Assembly: GCF_000238095.2 (NCBI RefSeq)
Contig: NZ_JH815226.1
Coordinates: 222,850 to 286,849, forward strand
Reading direction: 5' to 3'
DNA: 64,000 nt
Origin: Peptoanaerobacter stomatis
Lineage (GTDB): Bacteria; Bacillota; Clostridia; Peptostreptococcales; Filifactoraceae
Below the pieces are notes generated by a model. That model worked only from the letters and a program-made list of their open reading frames with translations, had not been told where the DNA came from and ran no database searches. Below, in pieces: positions 27,334 through 36,292 of the stretch (position 1 is its first letter; each line of letters opens with the position of its first letter). Made by a program: the position numbers and the translations under genes.

Positions 27334-27879
27334 TTGAGATATATACTTTTATTGCGTGGCATAAATGTGGGTGGCAAGAATAAGGTATCTATGAGTGATT
27401 TAAAAGAATTATTGTTAAATGCCGGATTTGAAGATGTTGATTCTTATATCAACAGCGGAAATTTATTTTTCAGTAGTGTCCAAAACTGCGAAAGCTGTAT
27501 CTCCAAGATAAGATATTTGTTAGAAACTAACTACGACTTTTCTATCCCTTTTGCTTTAATCAGCAAAGAAGAGTTTTTAAAAGAAAAATCAGAATTACCT
27601 GACTGGTGGGAGCAAGAGCTGGCAAGAAGAGATGTCTTATTTTTTTCGTGTACCTTGGATAAATCAAAGATTCTTGACTTTATAGATAAAGCTACATTTC
27701 ACAATGAAATAGTCCATGTCGGGAGACACGCAGTATTTTGGGGTAAATATGATGAATCAGAATATCTAAAAACTACCTACCATAAAAAATTAATGAAGCA
27801 AGATTTTTATAAGAAAATTACAATTAGAAACGGCAATACATTTGAAAAAATAGCAGAAATTCTTGAAAATGAAAGATAA
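27334..27879 (+). CDS. DUF1697 family protein
   Basis: A 181-residue protein of DUF1697, a ferredoxin-like family of unknown function common as single genes in Firmicutes. The hallmark N terminus YILLLRGINVGGKNKVSM and SYINSGNLFFSS (residues 38-49) are complete, and the C terminus keeps TIRNGNTFEKI. The start is TTG with GGAGG nine bases upstream. Its stop is 23 bases before the GrpB-like gene, so the two may be co-transcribed. Confidence 0.88.
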   Translation: MRYILLLRGINVGGKNKVSMSDLKELLLNAGFEDVDSYINSGNLFFSSVQNCESCISKIRYLLETNYDFSIPFALISKEEFLKEKSELPDWWEQELARRDVLFFSCTLDKSKILDFIDKATFHNEIVHVGRHAVFWGKYDESEYLKTTYHKKLMKQDFYKKITIRNGNTFEKIAEILENER

Positions 27880-27902
27880 ATACAAAATTGTAAGGGGTAA
27901 GT

Positions 27903-28469
27903 ATGAAGAAAAAATTTGGAGAAATGAGCCTACAAGAACTTTGGCAACTATTTCCGATATTTTTAGTTGAACATAATACAGAGTGGACAAAATGGTATGA
28001 AGAAGAAAAAAACTCTATTTTAGCAACAGTGCCAAGTAAAAGTATAAAAAGAATAAATCATATCGGAAGCACCGCTATTTTAGGAATATGGTCGAAAAAT
28101 ATTGTAGATATATTACTTGAAGTAAACAACAAGTCTGATTTAGATATTATTAAGGATATCCTTATAAATAATGATTGGTTATGTATGAACAATACCGAAA
28201 ACCGAATTACACTCAACAAAGGATATACAGAACAAGGTTTTGCAAAAAAAGTATTCCATCTTCATATTAGAATTACCGGAGATAATGATGAACTGTTTTT
28301 TAGAGATTATCTTAATGAACATGAGGAAATAGCTAAAGAATACGAAACATTAAAACTATCTCTTTGGAAAAAATTTGAACATGATAGAGATGGATATACA
28401 AATGCAAAAACAGATTTTATAAAAAAATGTACAGACTTGGCAAAATGTGAATATAAAAACAGATATTGA
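27903..28469 (+). CDS. GrpB/UPF0157 family protein
   Basis: A 188-residue protein of the GrpB (UPF0157) family, which has a nucleotidyltransferase-like fold. The family pattern IKRINHIGSTAILGIWSKNIVDILLEV appears here in two parts: HIGSTA (residues 50-55) and KNIVDILLEV, where family members usually have a PGLxAKPIIDI-like stretch. The version here is slightly degenerate (GIWSKN). FHLHIR and FRDYL later on are also typical. Activity is unknown; some members are fused to kinases. The start has AGGGG upstream. Confidence 0.8.
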   Translation: MKKKFGEMSLQELWQLFPIFLVEHNTEWTKWYEEEKNSILATVPSKSIKRINHIGSTAILGIWSKNIVDILLEVNNKSDLDIIKDILINNDWLCMNNTENRITLNKGYTEQGFAKKVFHLHIRITGDNDELFFRDYLNEHEEIAKEYETLKLSLWKKFEHDRDGYTNAKTDFIKKCTDLAKCEYKNRY

Positions 28470-28925
28470 CAAATTTCGATGTAGAAATGACAATACAATT
28501 TAACAAACAATGGTAATTTTTATAGCGAGCACTCCATAATGTTTAGTCCTTTCATCTAGCAACCATAGCGTTGATACAAAGAGTTATTACTAAACTTCTA
28601 TGAAATAACGGTGCAAAATAGAAAAATAATATATAATACCTTTTAAAAAAGATATGCTCAAAAGTATAACTTTAAGGGATTTGAACATAGTATCTATTTG
28701 AGCCAGTATTAGTATAAATTATGAATACTTTTCATTTTAAGCTATTTTACAAACATTAGTGTTTATGTTGAGAACAAAAAATCTCCATTGTCAAAGAAAT
28801 CATTAGAAATAGCGTGTAAAGATTGGTTCATATAAGATATTAAAATTTTATGGTTATGTGACTTCAAAAGAAGCCTTTTATGTATTTAAAACAACGAATA
28901 TATATATTATTTAGGTGGTAAAATA
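28470..28925. other. intergenic stretch with dispersed repeat
   Basis: About 450 bases after the GrpB-like gene, containing the repeat at 28588-28716. The rest is AT-rich and shows no gene or terminator. Confidence 0.45.
28588..28716 (+). repeat. dispersed repeat, family 2, copy 1
   Basis: About 125 bases nearly the same as 41467-41597, including the shared blocks AAATAACGGTGCAAAA, AAAAAAGATATGCTCAAAA and ATAACTTTAAGGGATTT. It starts TACTAAA and ends with TATTAGTATAAA, giving imperfect inverted ends. Non-coding. Confidence 0.75.
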
Positions 28926-29357
28926 ATGATACTACATTATTTCTTAGTAGGCATGAAAGATGTCTTTTCATATGATATAGTTCGAACAACAGTTATTATA
29001 CTTGTGCTCTTAGCATCAATTGTTATTTATAGAAGAATATCTATTATAATTCAAAGTGGTGGCAGTTTTTGCTCATCACATAAAATTGCAGACGGATTTT
29101 TCTACATTCACAGCGGTATTGTTCCCGGAAATCGAAAAATTTTGCTGAAAAATATAAGTAAAGCTACAATTTACTTGCTACGAGGCAGAGGTGGTAATGG
29201 AGATAGATATCATATAGAGTTAGTAATGAAAAATGGAAAAAATAAAGCCTTTATGGTAGGAAAATCCAAGAGAACCGAAGTCGAGATTACCGAAATGCAA
29301 AAACAACTAAATAAAAATAAGATAAAGATACACTATTACGATTATACAAAGCTATAA
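28926..29357 (+). CDS. hypothetical membrane-anchored protein
   Basis: A 143-residue protein I do not recognise. One membrane helix (about residues 18-36) is followed by a soluble C-terminal domain with strand-rich segments (ADGFFYIHSGIVPGNRKILL, YHIELVMKNGKNKAFMVG) that look like a bacterial PH-like or DUF-type barrel. There are no catalytic motifs. The start has AGGTGG upstream. It stands alone on the plus strand, between repeat-bearing intergenic DNA and the folate gene cluster. Confidence 0.6.
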   Translation: MILHYFLVGMKDVFSYDIVRTTVIILVLLASIVIYRRISIIIQSGGSFCSSHKIADGFFYIHSGIVPGNRKILLKNISKATIYLLRGRGGNGDRYHIELVMKNGKNKAFMVGKSKRTEVEITEMQKQLNKNKIKIHYYDYTKL

Positions 29358-29480
29358 ATATGAAATTAAAAGTAATAAACAATAATGGAAGAAAACAAAA
29401 GTGTCTATACCTTTTTATATTGAAACATTTAGACGTAGCCTTTTTGAAGTTCCAATAATATCCGTAAGTTTCCTTTATAC

Positions 29481-29524
29481 AAAAAAACTCTTTACCAAAA
29501 TTAAATTGATAAAGAGTTTTTTTA
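29481..29524. terminator. bidirectional terminator next to fchA
   Basis: Arms AAAAAAACTCTTTA and TAAAGAGTTTTTTT with a short AT loop. It lies a few bases beyond the fchA stop on the minus strand and also downstream of the plus-strand membrane gene. Confidence 0.8.
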
Positions 29525-29529
29525 TATTA

Positions 29530-30147
29530 TTATAGATTAACTTTTGACAATATTTCTTTTTCTATTGAGTCTACTTTGTCTTCTATTTCTTTCATTTGGC
29601 TGTTTGTATTTTGAACAAATGCTTCATCTTTTATAGAGCCTAAATTTATTTTTACATTATAGAAAGCTCCATGAACTGCTGTTCTTGCTTGCATTGCTGC
29701 TACAGCTCCGTCTGTTACGGCATTTTGATTTCCTTTTAAAACTACTGTCTTAGCTAATTCTAAAAGTGCAAATGCGTCTTTTCCTACATTTAGCGGAACT
29801 GTTGCAGCTCCCTTAAACGCTTCTTGAACAACTTTTGTTCTCTCAGCTTTTTGCTCGTCTGTATCTTTTGGCAATTTAAATGCTGCCATTATTTTGTTGA
29901 ATGAGTCTGAATCTTCATCAATATAATTTATGAATTTTTCTTTGTATTCTCCTGCAACTTTTTTGACATTTTCCATTTCTGCTGTAACTTCTTCATAGCC
30001 TTTCTTACCTAATGTAAGATTAGCCACCATTTCTATAAGTGCCGCTGCGCTTGCTGCACTAAGTGCTGCTACGCTTCCGCCACCTGGTGCGGGAGAATCT
30101 GATGCTGTTTCATATATAAAATCTTTTACGCTTAATTCTTTTAACAT
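29530..30147 (-). CDS. fchA: methenyl-THF cyclohydrolase / formimino-THF cyclodeaminase
   Basis: A 205-residue FTCD_C-family protein. In anaerobes it converts 5-formimino-THF to 5,10-methenyl-THF with ammonia release, or hydrolyses methenyl-THF. The N terminus SVKDFIYETASDSPAPGGGS is the family's folate-binding signature, and the glycine-rich loop is followed by an Ala-rich helical body as in the octameric cyclodeaminase. It begins 18 bases after the fhs stop and is probably the last gene of the operon folT-fhs-fchA, before a strong terminator. Confidence 0.9.
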   Translation of the reverse strand: MLKELSVKDFIYETASDSPAPGGGSVAALSAASAAALIEMVANLTLGKKGYEEVTAEMENVKKVAGEYKEKFINYIDEDSDSFNKIMAAFKLPKDTDEQKAERTKVVQEAFKGAATVPLNVGKDAFALLELAKTVVLKGNQNAVTDGAVAAMQARTAVHGAFYNVKINLGSIKDEAFVQNTNSQMKEIEDKVDSIEKEILSKVNL

Positions 30148-30165
30148 TTTTATCTCCTATTTTAA

Positions 30166-31845
30166 TTAGAATAATCCTGTTATTACTCCGTTTTCATCTA
30201 TATCCATTTTTTCTGCTGCAGGTACTTTAGGTAAGCCAGGCATTACCATTATGTTGCTTGTTTGGCAAACTATAAATCCTGCTCCTGCTGATACTCTTAC
30301 ATCTTTTATAGTTATCTTAAATCCTGTAGGAGCTCCCATTACATTTGGATCATCTGTGAATGAGAATTGAGTTTTTGCCATACATATAGGTAATTTATCC
30401 AATCCCATTTCTTCTAACTTCTTGATTTGTTTTTTGGCTTCAGCTTCTATTACTACTCCATCTGCTCCATATATTTCTTTTACTATTGTATTTAATTTAT
30501 CTGCTACACTTAGATTTTCATCATATAAAGGTTTGTAATTTGACTGTTCGTTTTCCAATATCTTAACTAATTTTTCAGCCATTTCTATTCCACCTTCGCC
30601 ACCTTTTGCCCAGCAATCATTTAATGATACTTCTACACCGAATTCTTGGCATTTTTTAGTAAGTAGATCTATTTCAGCTTGAGTATCGTTGATAAATCTG
30701 TTTATACCTACTAATACAGGTAAGCCGAATTTTCTCATATTTTCTACTTGTTTTTTTAAGTTTGCAAATCCTTTATCAAGAGCTTCCAAGTTTTCTGCAC
30801 CAAGTTCTGTCTTTTTAACTCCACCGTGCATTTTTAATGCTCTTATTGTAGCAACTATAACTACTGCATCAGGTTTTAATTTTCCGTATCTGCATTTTAT
30901 ATCTAAGAATTTTTCTGCTCCAAGGTCAGCACCGAAACCTGCTTCTGTAACTAATATATCTCCTAATTTAAGTCCTAATTTTGTAGCTATAAGAGAGTTA
31001 CAACCATGTGCTATGTTTGCGAAAGGCCCACCATGGATAAGTGCAGGTGTATTTTCTAATGTTTGTACTATGTTTGGTTTTATAGCTTCTTTTAATAACA
31101 TAGCCATTGCACCATGAACATTTATGTCTTTTGCTGTTACAGGATCTCCATCAAGGTTATAAGCTATTACTATTTTACCTAATCTTTCTTTTAAGTCCAT
31201 AAGGTCAGACGCAAGGCAAAGTATAGCCATTACTTCTGATGCAACTGTTATCATAAATCCATCTTGTCTTGTAAATCCGCAAGCTTTTCCACCTAAACCT
31301 ACTACTACGTTTCTAAGAGCTCTGTCGTTCATATCGATAACTCTTTTCCAAACTATTTGTCTTGAGTCTATTCTAAGTGTATTTCCGTGATTTATGTGGT
31401 TGTCTATAGCTGCTGAAAGTAGGTTGTTTGCAGCTGTTATTGCGTGCATATCTCCTGTAAAGTGTAGGTTGATATCTTCCATAGGTACTACTTGTGCATA
31501 TCCACCGCCTGCTGCTCCACCTTTTACTCCGAATACAGGTCCTAATGAAGGTTCTCTAAGTGCTATGAAAGTTTTTTTGCCTATTTTATTAAGTGCTTGT
31601 CCAAGACCTATTGTAGTTGTTGATTTTCCTTCACCTGCAGGTGTAGGGCTTATAGCTGTAACAAGAACTAATTTACCGTCTTTTTCATTTTCTAATCTTT
31701 TTATTGCTTCGAAAGATACTTTTGCTTTGTATTTTCCATAAAGTTCCAATTCATCTTCTGATAATCCGAAATTTTTAGCAACTTCTGTTATAGGTTGCAT
31801 CTTACACTCTTGTGCTATTTCTATATCGCTTTTTACGTTTGACAT
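30166..31845 (-). CDS. fhs: formate-tetrahydrofolate ligase
   Basis: A 559-residue enzyme (normal length about 557) forming 10-formyl-THF from formate, ATP and THF, or running backwards to yield ATP and formate. The nucleotide loop [18 protein letters not shown] is at residues 68-85, and the folate region has [20 protein letters not shown]. In the context of fchA, ftcD and a folate transporter the reverse direction is likely: formimino groups from histidine breakdown become formate with ATP gain. Strong AGGAG before ATG. Confidence 0.97.
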   Translation of the reverse strand: MSNVKSDIEIAQECKMQPITEVAKNFGLSEDELELYGKYKAKVSFEAIKRLENEKDGKLVLVTAISPTPAGEGKSTTTIGLGQALNKIGKKTFIALREPSLGPVFGVKGGAAGGGYAQVVPMEDINLHFTGDMHAITAANNLLSAAIDNHINHGNTLRIDSRQIVWKRVIDMNDRALRNVVVGLGGKACGFTRQDGFMITVASEVMAILCLASDLMDLKERLGKIVIAYNLDGDPVTAKDINVHGAMAMLLKEAIKPNIVQTLENTPALIHGGPFANIAHGCNSLIATKLGLKLGDILVTEAGFGADLGAEKFLDIKCRYGKLKPDAVVIVATIRALKMHGGVKKTELGAENLEALDKGFANLKKQVENMRKFGLPVLVGINRFINDTQAEIDLLTKKCQEFGVEVSLNDCWAKGGEGGIEMAEKLVKILENEQSNYKPLYDENLSVADKLNTIVKEIYGADGVVIEAEAKKQIKKLEEMGLDKLPICMAKTQFSFTDDPNVMGAPTGFKITIKDVRVSAGAGFIVCQTSNIMVMPGLPKVPAAEKMDIDENGVITGLF

Positions 31846-31970
31846 AATGTTCTCCTGTTTAATTAATTTTTAATATTATATATACAAATCATAGCTATTT
31901 AGCCACAACTTTTTTAATTTATTAATTATACTGATAAATCCCATAATAAAATTTACTATGACAGTTTTTA

Positions 31971-32495
31971 TTAAAAATATTGCCCGCCATTAATCACTTT
32001 TCTAAATATGCTGTTTTTTGTAAGTGCTTTTGACACTATCATAAAGCTCATAGCTTCAACCGGTATAAATATCAAGCATTTTACGATTCTTGCAGGTAAT
32101 ACAACCATTATTCCTTTTCCTGTTGTCATATAAACCCACAAAGTAGTCAAAAGTAAATCTACTATTATAACTTTCAATACTACAGCTATTATTATATTTT
32201 TGTTTGTCAACTCCTTTTTGTAAAACGCTGTACCGTATATAAGTCCACATAAAAATGCGCTTATAGTAAAGCCTACAAAATAAGGAAAGCCTGACGGAAA
32301 AAGATTAATACCTATTATATCAGCCATTGCCGATATGGTACCTGCTATAAGCGGTCCAAAAAACATACCTGAAAGCATTGCCGGTAAAAATTTAAATCCT
32401 ATTCTCACAATTGGAGTTTGTATTGAAAATAGTCTTTCAAAAATCACTATCATAGTTATAAATAGTGCTCCATATATTATTTTATTGGTTTTCAA
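31971..32495 (-). CDS. folT: folate-type ECF transporter S component
   Basis: A 174-residue membrane protein with about six helices, the substrate-specific part of an energy-coupling factor transporter. The pattern of folate-specific S components is seen: IGFKFLPAMLSGMFFGPLIAG near residues 31-51 (written here in parts), and the C-terminal motif LPARIVKCLIFIPVE near 132-146. Direct placement before fhs and fchA supports folate as the substrate. The shared ECF ATPase/T genes are not in the window. The start is TTG at 32495 after AAGGGGG. Confidence 0.82.
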   Translation of the reverse strand: MKTNKIIYGALFITMIVIFERLFSIQTPIVRIGFKFLPAMLSGMFFGPLIAGTISAMADIIGINLFPSGFPYFVGFTISAFLCGLIYGTAFYKKELTNKNIIIAVVLKVIIVDLLLTTLWVYMTTGKGIMVVLPARIVKCLIFIPVEAMSFMIVSKALTKNSIFRKVINGGQYF

Positions 32496-32632
32496 ATTAA
32501 AATCCCCCTTATATATATTTTATATACCAATATTAAGAGCAAAACTCTTAATAAAATAATATACTACGTTTCCATTTAATTTTTTCTAAATTTTATTTTT
32601 TAAGATTTTTAAAAATGAAAATGTATTTAAAA

Positions 32633-32670
32633 CCTATATAAATCAAGTCTATAGACCGGATTTATATAGG
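32633..32670 (-). terminator. ftcD terminator
   Basis: Twelve-base arms CCTATATAAATC and GATTTATATAGG enclose a second small palindrome GTCTATAGAC. Reading leftward a T-rich stretch follows. It separates ftcD from folT. Confidence 0.7.
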
Positions 32671-32681
32671 TGGTTATTGTA

Positions 32682-33575
32682 TTATCCTAATAATCTTTTT
32701 TCCAATATTTGGCTTATATCAAAGTTTTCTATTTGTAGATAATATTCAGCACAATCAAGTAATGCTTTCATAGGAACTGTTCCTATAACTTCTGTTCCAA
32801 CTACATTTACTCCATATCTTCTTGCTTCCATTTTTATCATTTCAAATGCTTGATATACAGATGATTTTTCATAGTTTACAAGGTTCATTGATACTTGTGT
32901 TTGATTTCTTTCTTCCAATTTTAGACCTATAGCTTTTACAAATCTAAGTCCTCCGCCTATAAATCTAACTTTTTTTGCTATTGCAGTAGCTATATCTACA
33001 TCAGCTGTATCTAAGTTTACATTGAAAGCTATTAATGATACTCTTGCACCTACTGCTGAGCATCCGCTTTTTGCATTCATTTCATTTGGACCGTAATCAG
33101 GTGCCCATCCTTCTTCTTTTATCTTGTCAAAAAATCCTTCATATTGTCCTTTTCTTACATCTGCAAGATTTTTTCTTTCAGGTTTTTTTGCAGCATCTTC
33201 ATATAGATATACGGGTACTCCCATTTCTCCTATCGCTTTACCTACTTCGTTAGCAAGTTCAACGCATTCTTCCATAGTTATATCTGATACGGGAGTAAAC
33301 GGAACAACGTCAACTGCTCCAAATCTTGGATGAGCCCCCTGATGAACACTCATATCTATCAATGATACCGCTACTTTTGCAGCATTTATAACAGCTTCTT
33401 TTACCTTTGCAGGTTCGCCTATCATAGTAACAACTGATCTGTTATGGTCTTCATCAGATGAGTAGTCTAAAAGTGTAACTTCTTTTACTTTTCTTACTTC
33501 ATCAACTATTTTTTCTACTACCTCTTTGTTTCTACCTTCACTAAAATTTGGCACGCATTCAACTAATTTTGCCAT
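32682..33575 (-). CDS. ftcD: glutamate formimidoyltransferase
   Basis: A 297-residue stand-alone formiminotransferase moving the formimino group of N-formimino-L-glutamate (from histidine breakdown) to THF, releasing glutamate. The N terminus LVECVPNFSEGRN, the catalytic His region SSDEDHNRSVVT (near residues 38-49) and HQGAHPRFGAVDVVPF (near 79-94) are typical. It is the N-terminal half of the fused mammalian FTCD; the other half is supplied by fchA downstream. GGAGGG precedes ATG. Confidence 0.95.
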   Translation of the reverse strand: MAKLVECVPNFSEGRNKEVVEKIVDEVRKVKEVTLLDYSSDEDHNRSVVTMIGEPAKVKEAVINAAKVAVSLIDMSVHQGAHPRFGAVDVVPFTPVSDITMEECVELANEVGKAIGEMGVPVYLYEDAAKKPERKNLADVRKGQYEGFFDKIKEEGWAPDYGPNEMNAKSGCSAVGARVSLIAFNVNLDTADVDIATAIAKKVRFIGGGLRFVKAIGLKLEERNQTQVSMNLVNYEKSSVYQAFEMIKMEARRYGVNVVGTEVIGTVPMKALLDCAEYYLQIENFDISQILEKRLLG

Positions 33576-33944
33576 TTTACCCTCCTAATTTTTTTAATAT
33601 TATTTTTAAACTAAAGATTATATACTATTTGCTTACATAACTGTAAGATATTTGAAAACAATTATCTAAAATTCACAAAAGAATTCATAAATATATAGAT
33701 ATTGTTTTCTTTTCATACATATAATACTATACGTCCATAAAAAAAACGTCTAATTTAAAATTATTTTCATAATATTTTATTTTTTATCATTTTTTTTATA
33801 GACGTTTCTTAGACTATATATCGTTTAAATTGCAATCTTTTTAAAATATGTTATATTTTTAAGAGTCTTTTTTTACGAAAATTGTCCATTAATTGCATAA
33901 CTATAAAAACATAAAACAAAATTTTTTATATATTTTATAATTTT
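33576..33944. other. intergenic stretch between ftcD and gltS
   Basis: Both genes run leftward. It holds the gltS terminator (33731-33805) and presumably the ftcD promoter, which is not obvious. Confidence 0.45.
33731..33805 (-). terminator. gltS terminator-like inverted repeat
   Basis: Sixteen-base arms (ACGTCCATAAAAAAAA with TTTTTTTTATAGACGT, one G-U pair) about 45 bases apart, 140 bases downstream of gltS. The long AT loop makes it a weaker candidate than the others. Confidence 0.5.
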
Positions 33945-35189
33945 TTATTTTGCTACAAAACCCTGAACAAAAGTTTTTATAAACCATATTGTAACAGGTT
34001 GATAGATTATATCCACCAAAAATGCTCCAACTATAGGAACTATCATCATAGCTTTTCTTGACATTCCATATTTTTCATTTATAGCTGTCATATTTACTAT
34101 TGCTGAAGGTGTAGCACCAAGACCGTGTCCGCAAAGCCCTGCGCACATAACTGCAGCATCATAATTAGAGCCTAATATTCTAAATATCACAAAGTATGCT
34201 ACCAATACCATAAATATTATTTGACAAGCAAGCACTATCATAACTCCGCCAAATAAGTCTGATAATTCCCAAAGTTTTAGTGTCATTAGAGCAAGTGATA
34301 GATATAAATTAAGCATTACATCCCCTATGCCGTCAACAAGCGGATAATCAAATTTATAAAATTTAGCTTTTTCATTTACATTTCTTACTATAACCGCAAT
34401 GAACATAGCTCCTACATAAGTAGGGAAATCCATTTTTATAAGTTTACCTATTTGTTTGGATACAAGTGAACCTATAGCCATACATATCAAGATTACAACA
34501 ACATTTTTTATTATGTCCAACGGTGATAATTTTTCTTCTGAAGATGCGTTTATATTTTCAACGGATGTGTCGAAATTTTCTGAGTTATCAGGTTTTAAAT
34601 TATTTTTTTCTATAAGTCTTCTTCCAAGTGGTCCACCTATCATTACACCGCTTATAAGTCCAAATGTTGCTGCTGCCGCTCCAACAAGCGGTGCTATCTC
34701 ATATCCCATTTCTTTGAAAGTATTTCCATAAGCAAGTGCCGCACCGTGTCCTCCTACCATTGATATTGCACTTGAAAGCAATGCATATGGAGGCTCCAAG
34801 CCTGTTATTTTTGATACACCTATACCTATAGTATTTTGTATTGTAGAAACTGCCCCGCAACAAAGCCAATATATGAATAATAATTTACCGCCTTTTTTTA
34901 GCAATGAGATACTTGCACCAAGCCCTACAGTTGTAAAGAACGCTAACATAAACGTGCTTTGGAATGTATTTTCAAAATTGAATTTGAATGCGCCTGTTTT
35001 ATGACCGATAAAAGTTATAAACATGAATATAAATCCACCTATAACAGGTGCAGGTATACAATATTTGTTCAGTGCATTCACTTGTTTTTTTACTGAATAT
35101 CCTACTAACAACAATATTCCTGCAAGTGCCAAAGTGAGCGTAGAATCAAGACTTATGTTCATGATATTGTCAACAATTTCAAAATTCAT
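33945..35189 (-). CDS. gltS: sodium/glutamate symporter
   Basis: A membrane carrier of the GltS (ESS) family, 414 residues from the chosen start, with two similar halves of about five helices. Key features are the re-entrant-loop motifs: VGGHGAALAYGNTF in the first half and CGHGLGATPSAIVNMTA in the second, both Gly/Ala/Ser-rich as needed for Na+ and glutamate. The ATG at 35189 is chosen because AAGGAG lies seven bases upstream; an in-frame ATG nine codons earlier has no such site. Near ftcD and hutD, it may export or import the glutamate released from histidine breakdown. Confidence 0.93.
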   Translation of the reverse strand: MNFEIVDNIMNISLDSTLTLALAGILLLVGYSVKKQVNALNKYCIPAPVIGGFIFMFITFIGHKTGAFKFNFENTFQSTFMLAFFTTVGLGASISLLKKGGKLLFIYWLCCGAVSTIQNTIGIGVSKITGLEPPYALLSSAISMVGGHGAALAYGNTFKEMGYEIAPLVGAAAATFGLISGVMIGGPLGRRLIEKNNLKPDNSENFDTSVENINASSEEKLSPLDIIKNVVVILICMAIGSLVSKQIGKLIKMDFPTYVGAMFIAVIVRNVNEKAKFYKFDYPLVDGIGDVMLNLYLSLALMTLKLWELSDLFGGVMIVLACQIIFMVLVAYFVIFRILGSNYDAAVMCAGLCGHGLGATPSAIVNMTAINEKYGMSRKAMMIVPIVGAFLVDIIYQPVTIWFIKTFVQGFVAK

Positions 35190-35388
35190 AAAATTCTCCT
35201 TATTAAATATGTTCAAAATTTCATACAGATTTAAGCTATACTATAAATCAAGTTCATTATAATAAAATACCGCCATATTAAATTTATCGTTTCGTAAATT
35301 TACAAATACATCAATAATTTGATTTAATGCAAATATCAACCAACAAATATATTTTTATACTGACGGCTATTTTAAAACTAAATTATCT

Positions 35389-35967
35389 TTACAATATAAC
35401 TTCACAAATTATTACAGGATTAGTCGCAAATTTTAATGTGATTTTGTTTAATATATCTTCCTCTTGTATTTCAAGTAGACTATTTGCAGGTACATTCATT
35501 ATCTGCATATTATCTGTTGCAATGGCAAGCTCAAAAGAGCCTAATGAATATAAAAATAATTTTCCGTTTTTCTTAGGTATATATGACATACCTTCAGAAA
35601 GCACAGATAAATTAGATTGTATTCCTTTTTTTACAATCAAGTTAAAGTCTTTACAATCAAGTGTATTAGTCGATGATGTTTTCCAAGAGCCCAAAAAGTA
35701 TTCAAGTTCGTATGTATCAAGTTTTCTTGAATATAAATTTTCATGATTGACAGATAATTTGCCTATTAGCGGAAGAAGATATCTTTGATAAGAGTTAAAC
35801 TCACTAAAATCAGATGAAGTGGATGTGAACGTAGCAGATGATATTCTGAAATCAAAATCCCGATTGGCTAAACTCGAACCCTCTGGAAATATTACAAGCT
35901 GTGTAGTGGTGCCACCTGACCATTGATTTTCAATAAACTCATCTGGCGAAATGATTTTGCTTTTCAA
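35389..35967 (-). CDS. hutD: HutD-family protein
   Basis: A 192-residue cupin-fold protein of the HutD family, found in histidine utilisation loci and proposed to limit or tune the pathway, perhaps by binding formiminoglutamate. The signature NQWSGGTTTQLVIFPEG (residues 13-29) and RDFDFRISSATF (36-47) match well. The start is TTG at 35967, with AAGGAGGTG about 11 bases upstream. It supports a histidine degradation role for the nearby ftcD cluster, although hutH, hutU and hutI are not in the window. Confidence 0.85.
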   Translation of the reverse strand: MKSKIISPDEFIENQWSGGTTTQLVIFPEGSSLANRDFDFRISSATFTSTSSDFSEFNSYQRYLLPLIGKLSVNHENLYSRKLDTYELEYFLGSWKTSSTNTLDCKDFNLIVKKGIQSNLSVLSEGMSYIPKKNGKLFLYSLGSFELAIATDNMQIMNVPANSLLEIQEEDILNKITLKFATNPVIICEVIL

Positions 35968-36292
35968 TATAAATTACACCTCCTTTTAAAATATAGTAGA
36001 GATGTGCAAAACAAAAATAAAAAGAAGTGATACACAATAATAGATATTTGCATATAACTACTAAGTTATTTAGTTTTGCTCATATCTAATTGTTGTCAAA
36101 GCTTACTGAGATAATTTCCAAAATTAGAATACATTTTTTCTAAAAATAATCTACATTTTCATATTATCATATATAAATAAAAATATCAACACTTTAAAAA
36201 TAATTATAATCATTACAGACTATCTTCAATTTAAAATGTTGATATTTTAGGAATATCCTTAATATAATTTATATTTTAAATAAATATATTTA
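35968..36292. other. intergenic stretch
   Basis: About 325 AT-rich bases upstream of hutD and downstream of the beta-propeller gene. I see no gene, strong hairpin or known regulatory motif in it. Confidence 0.4.

Noticed and set aside
31846-32681. THF riboswitch before the folate genes
   Set aside because: The spacer regions are plain AT-rich DNA with only the ftcD terminator.
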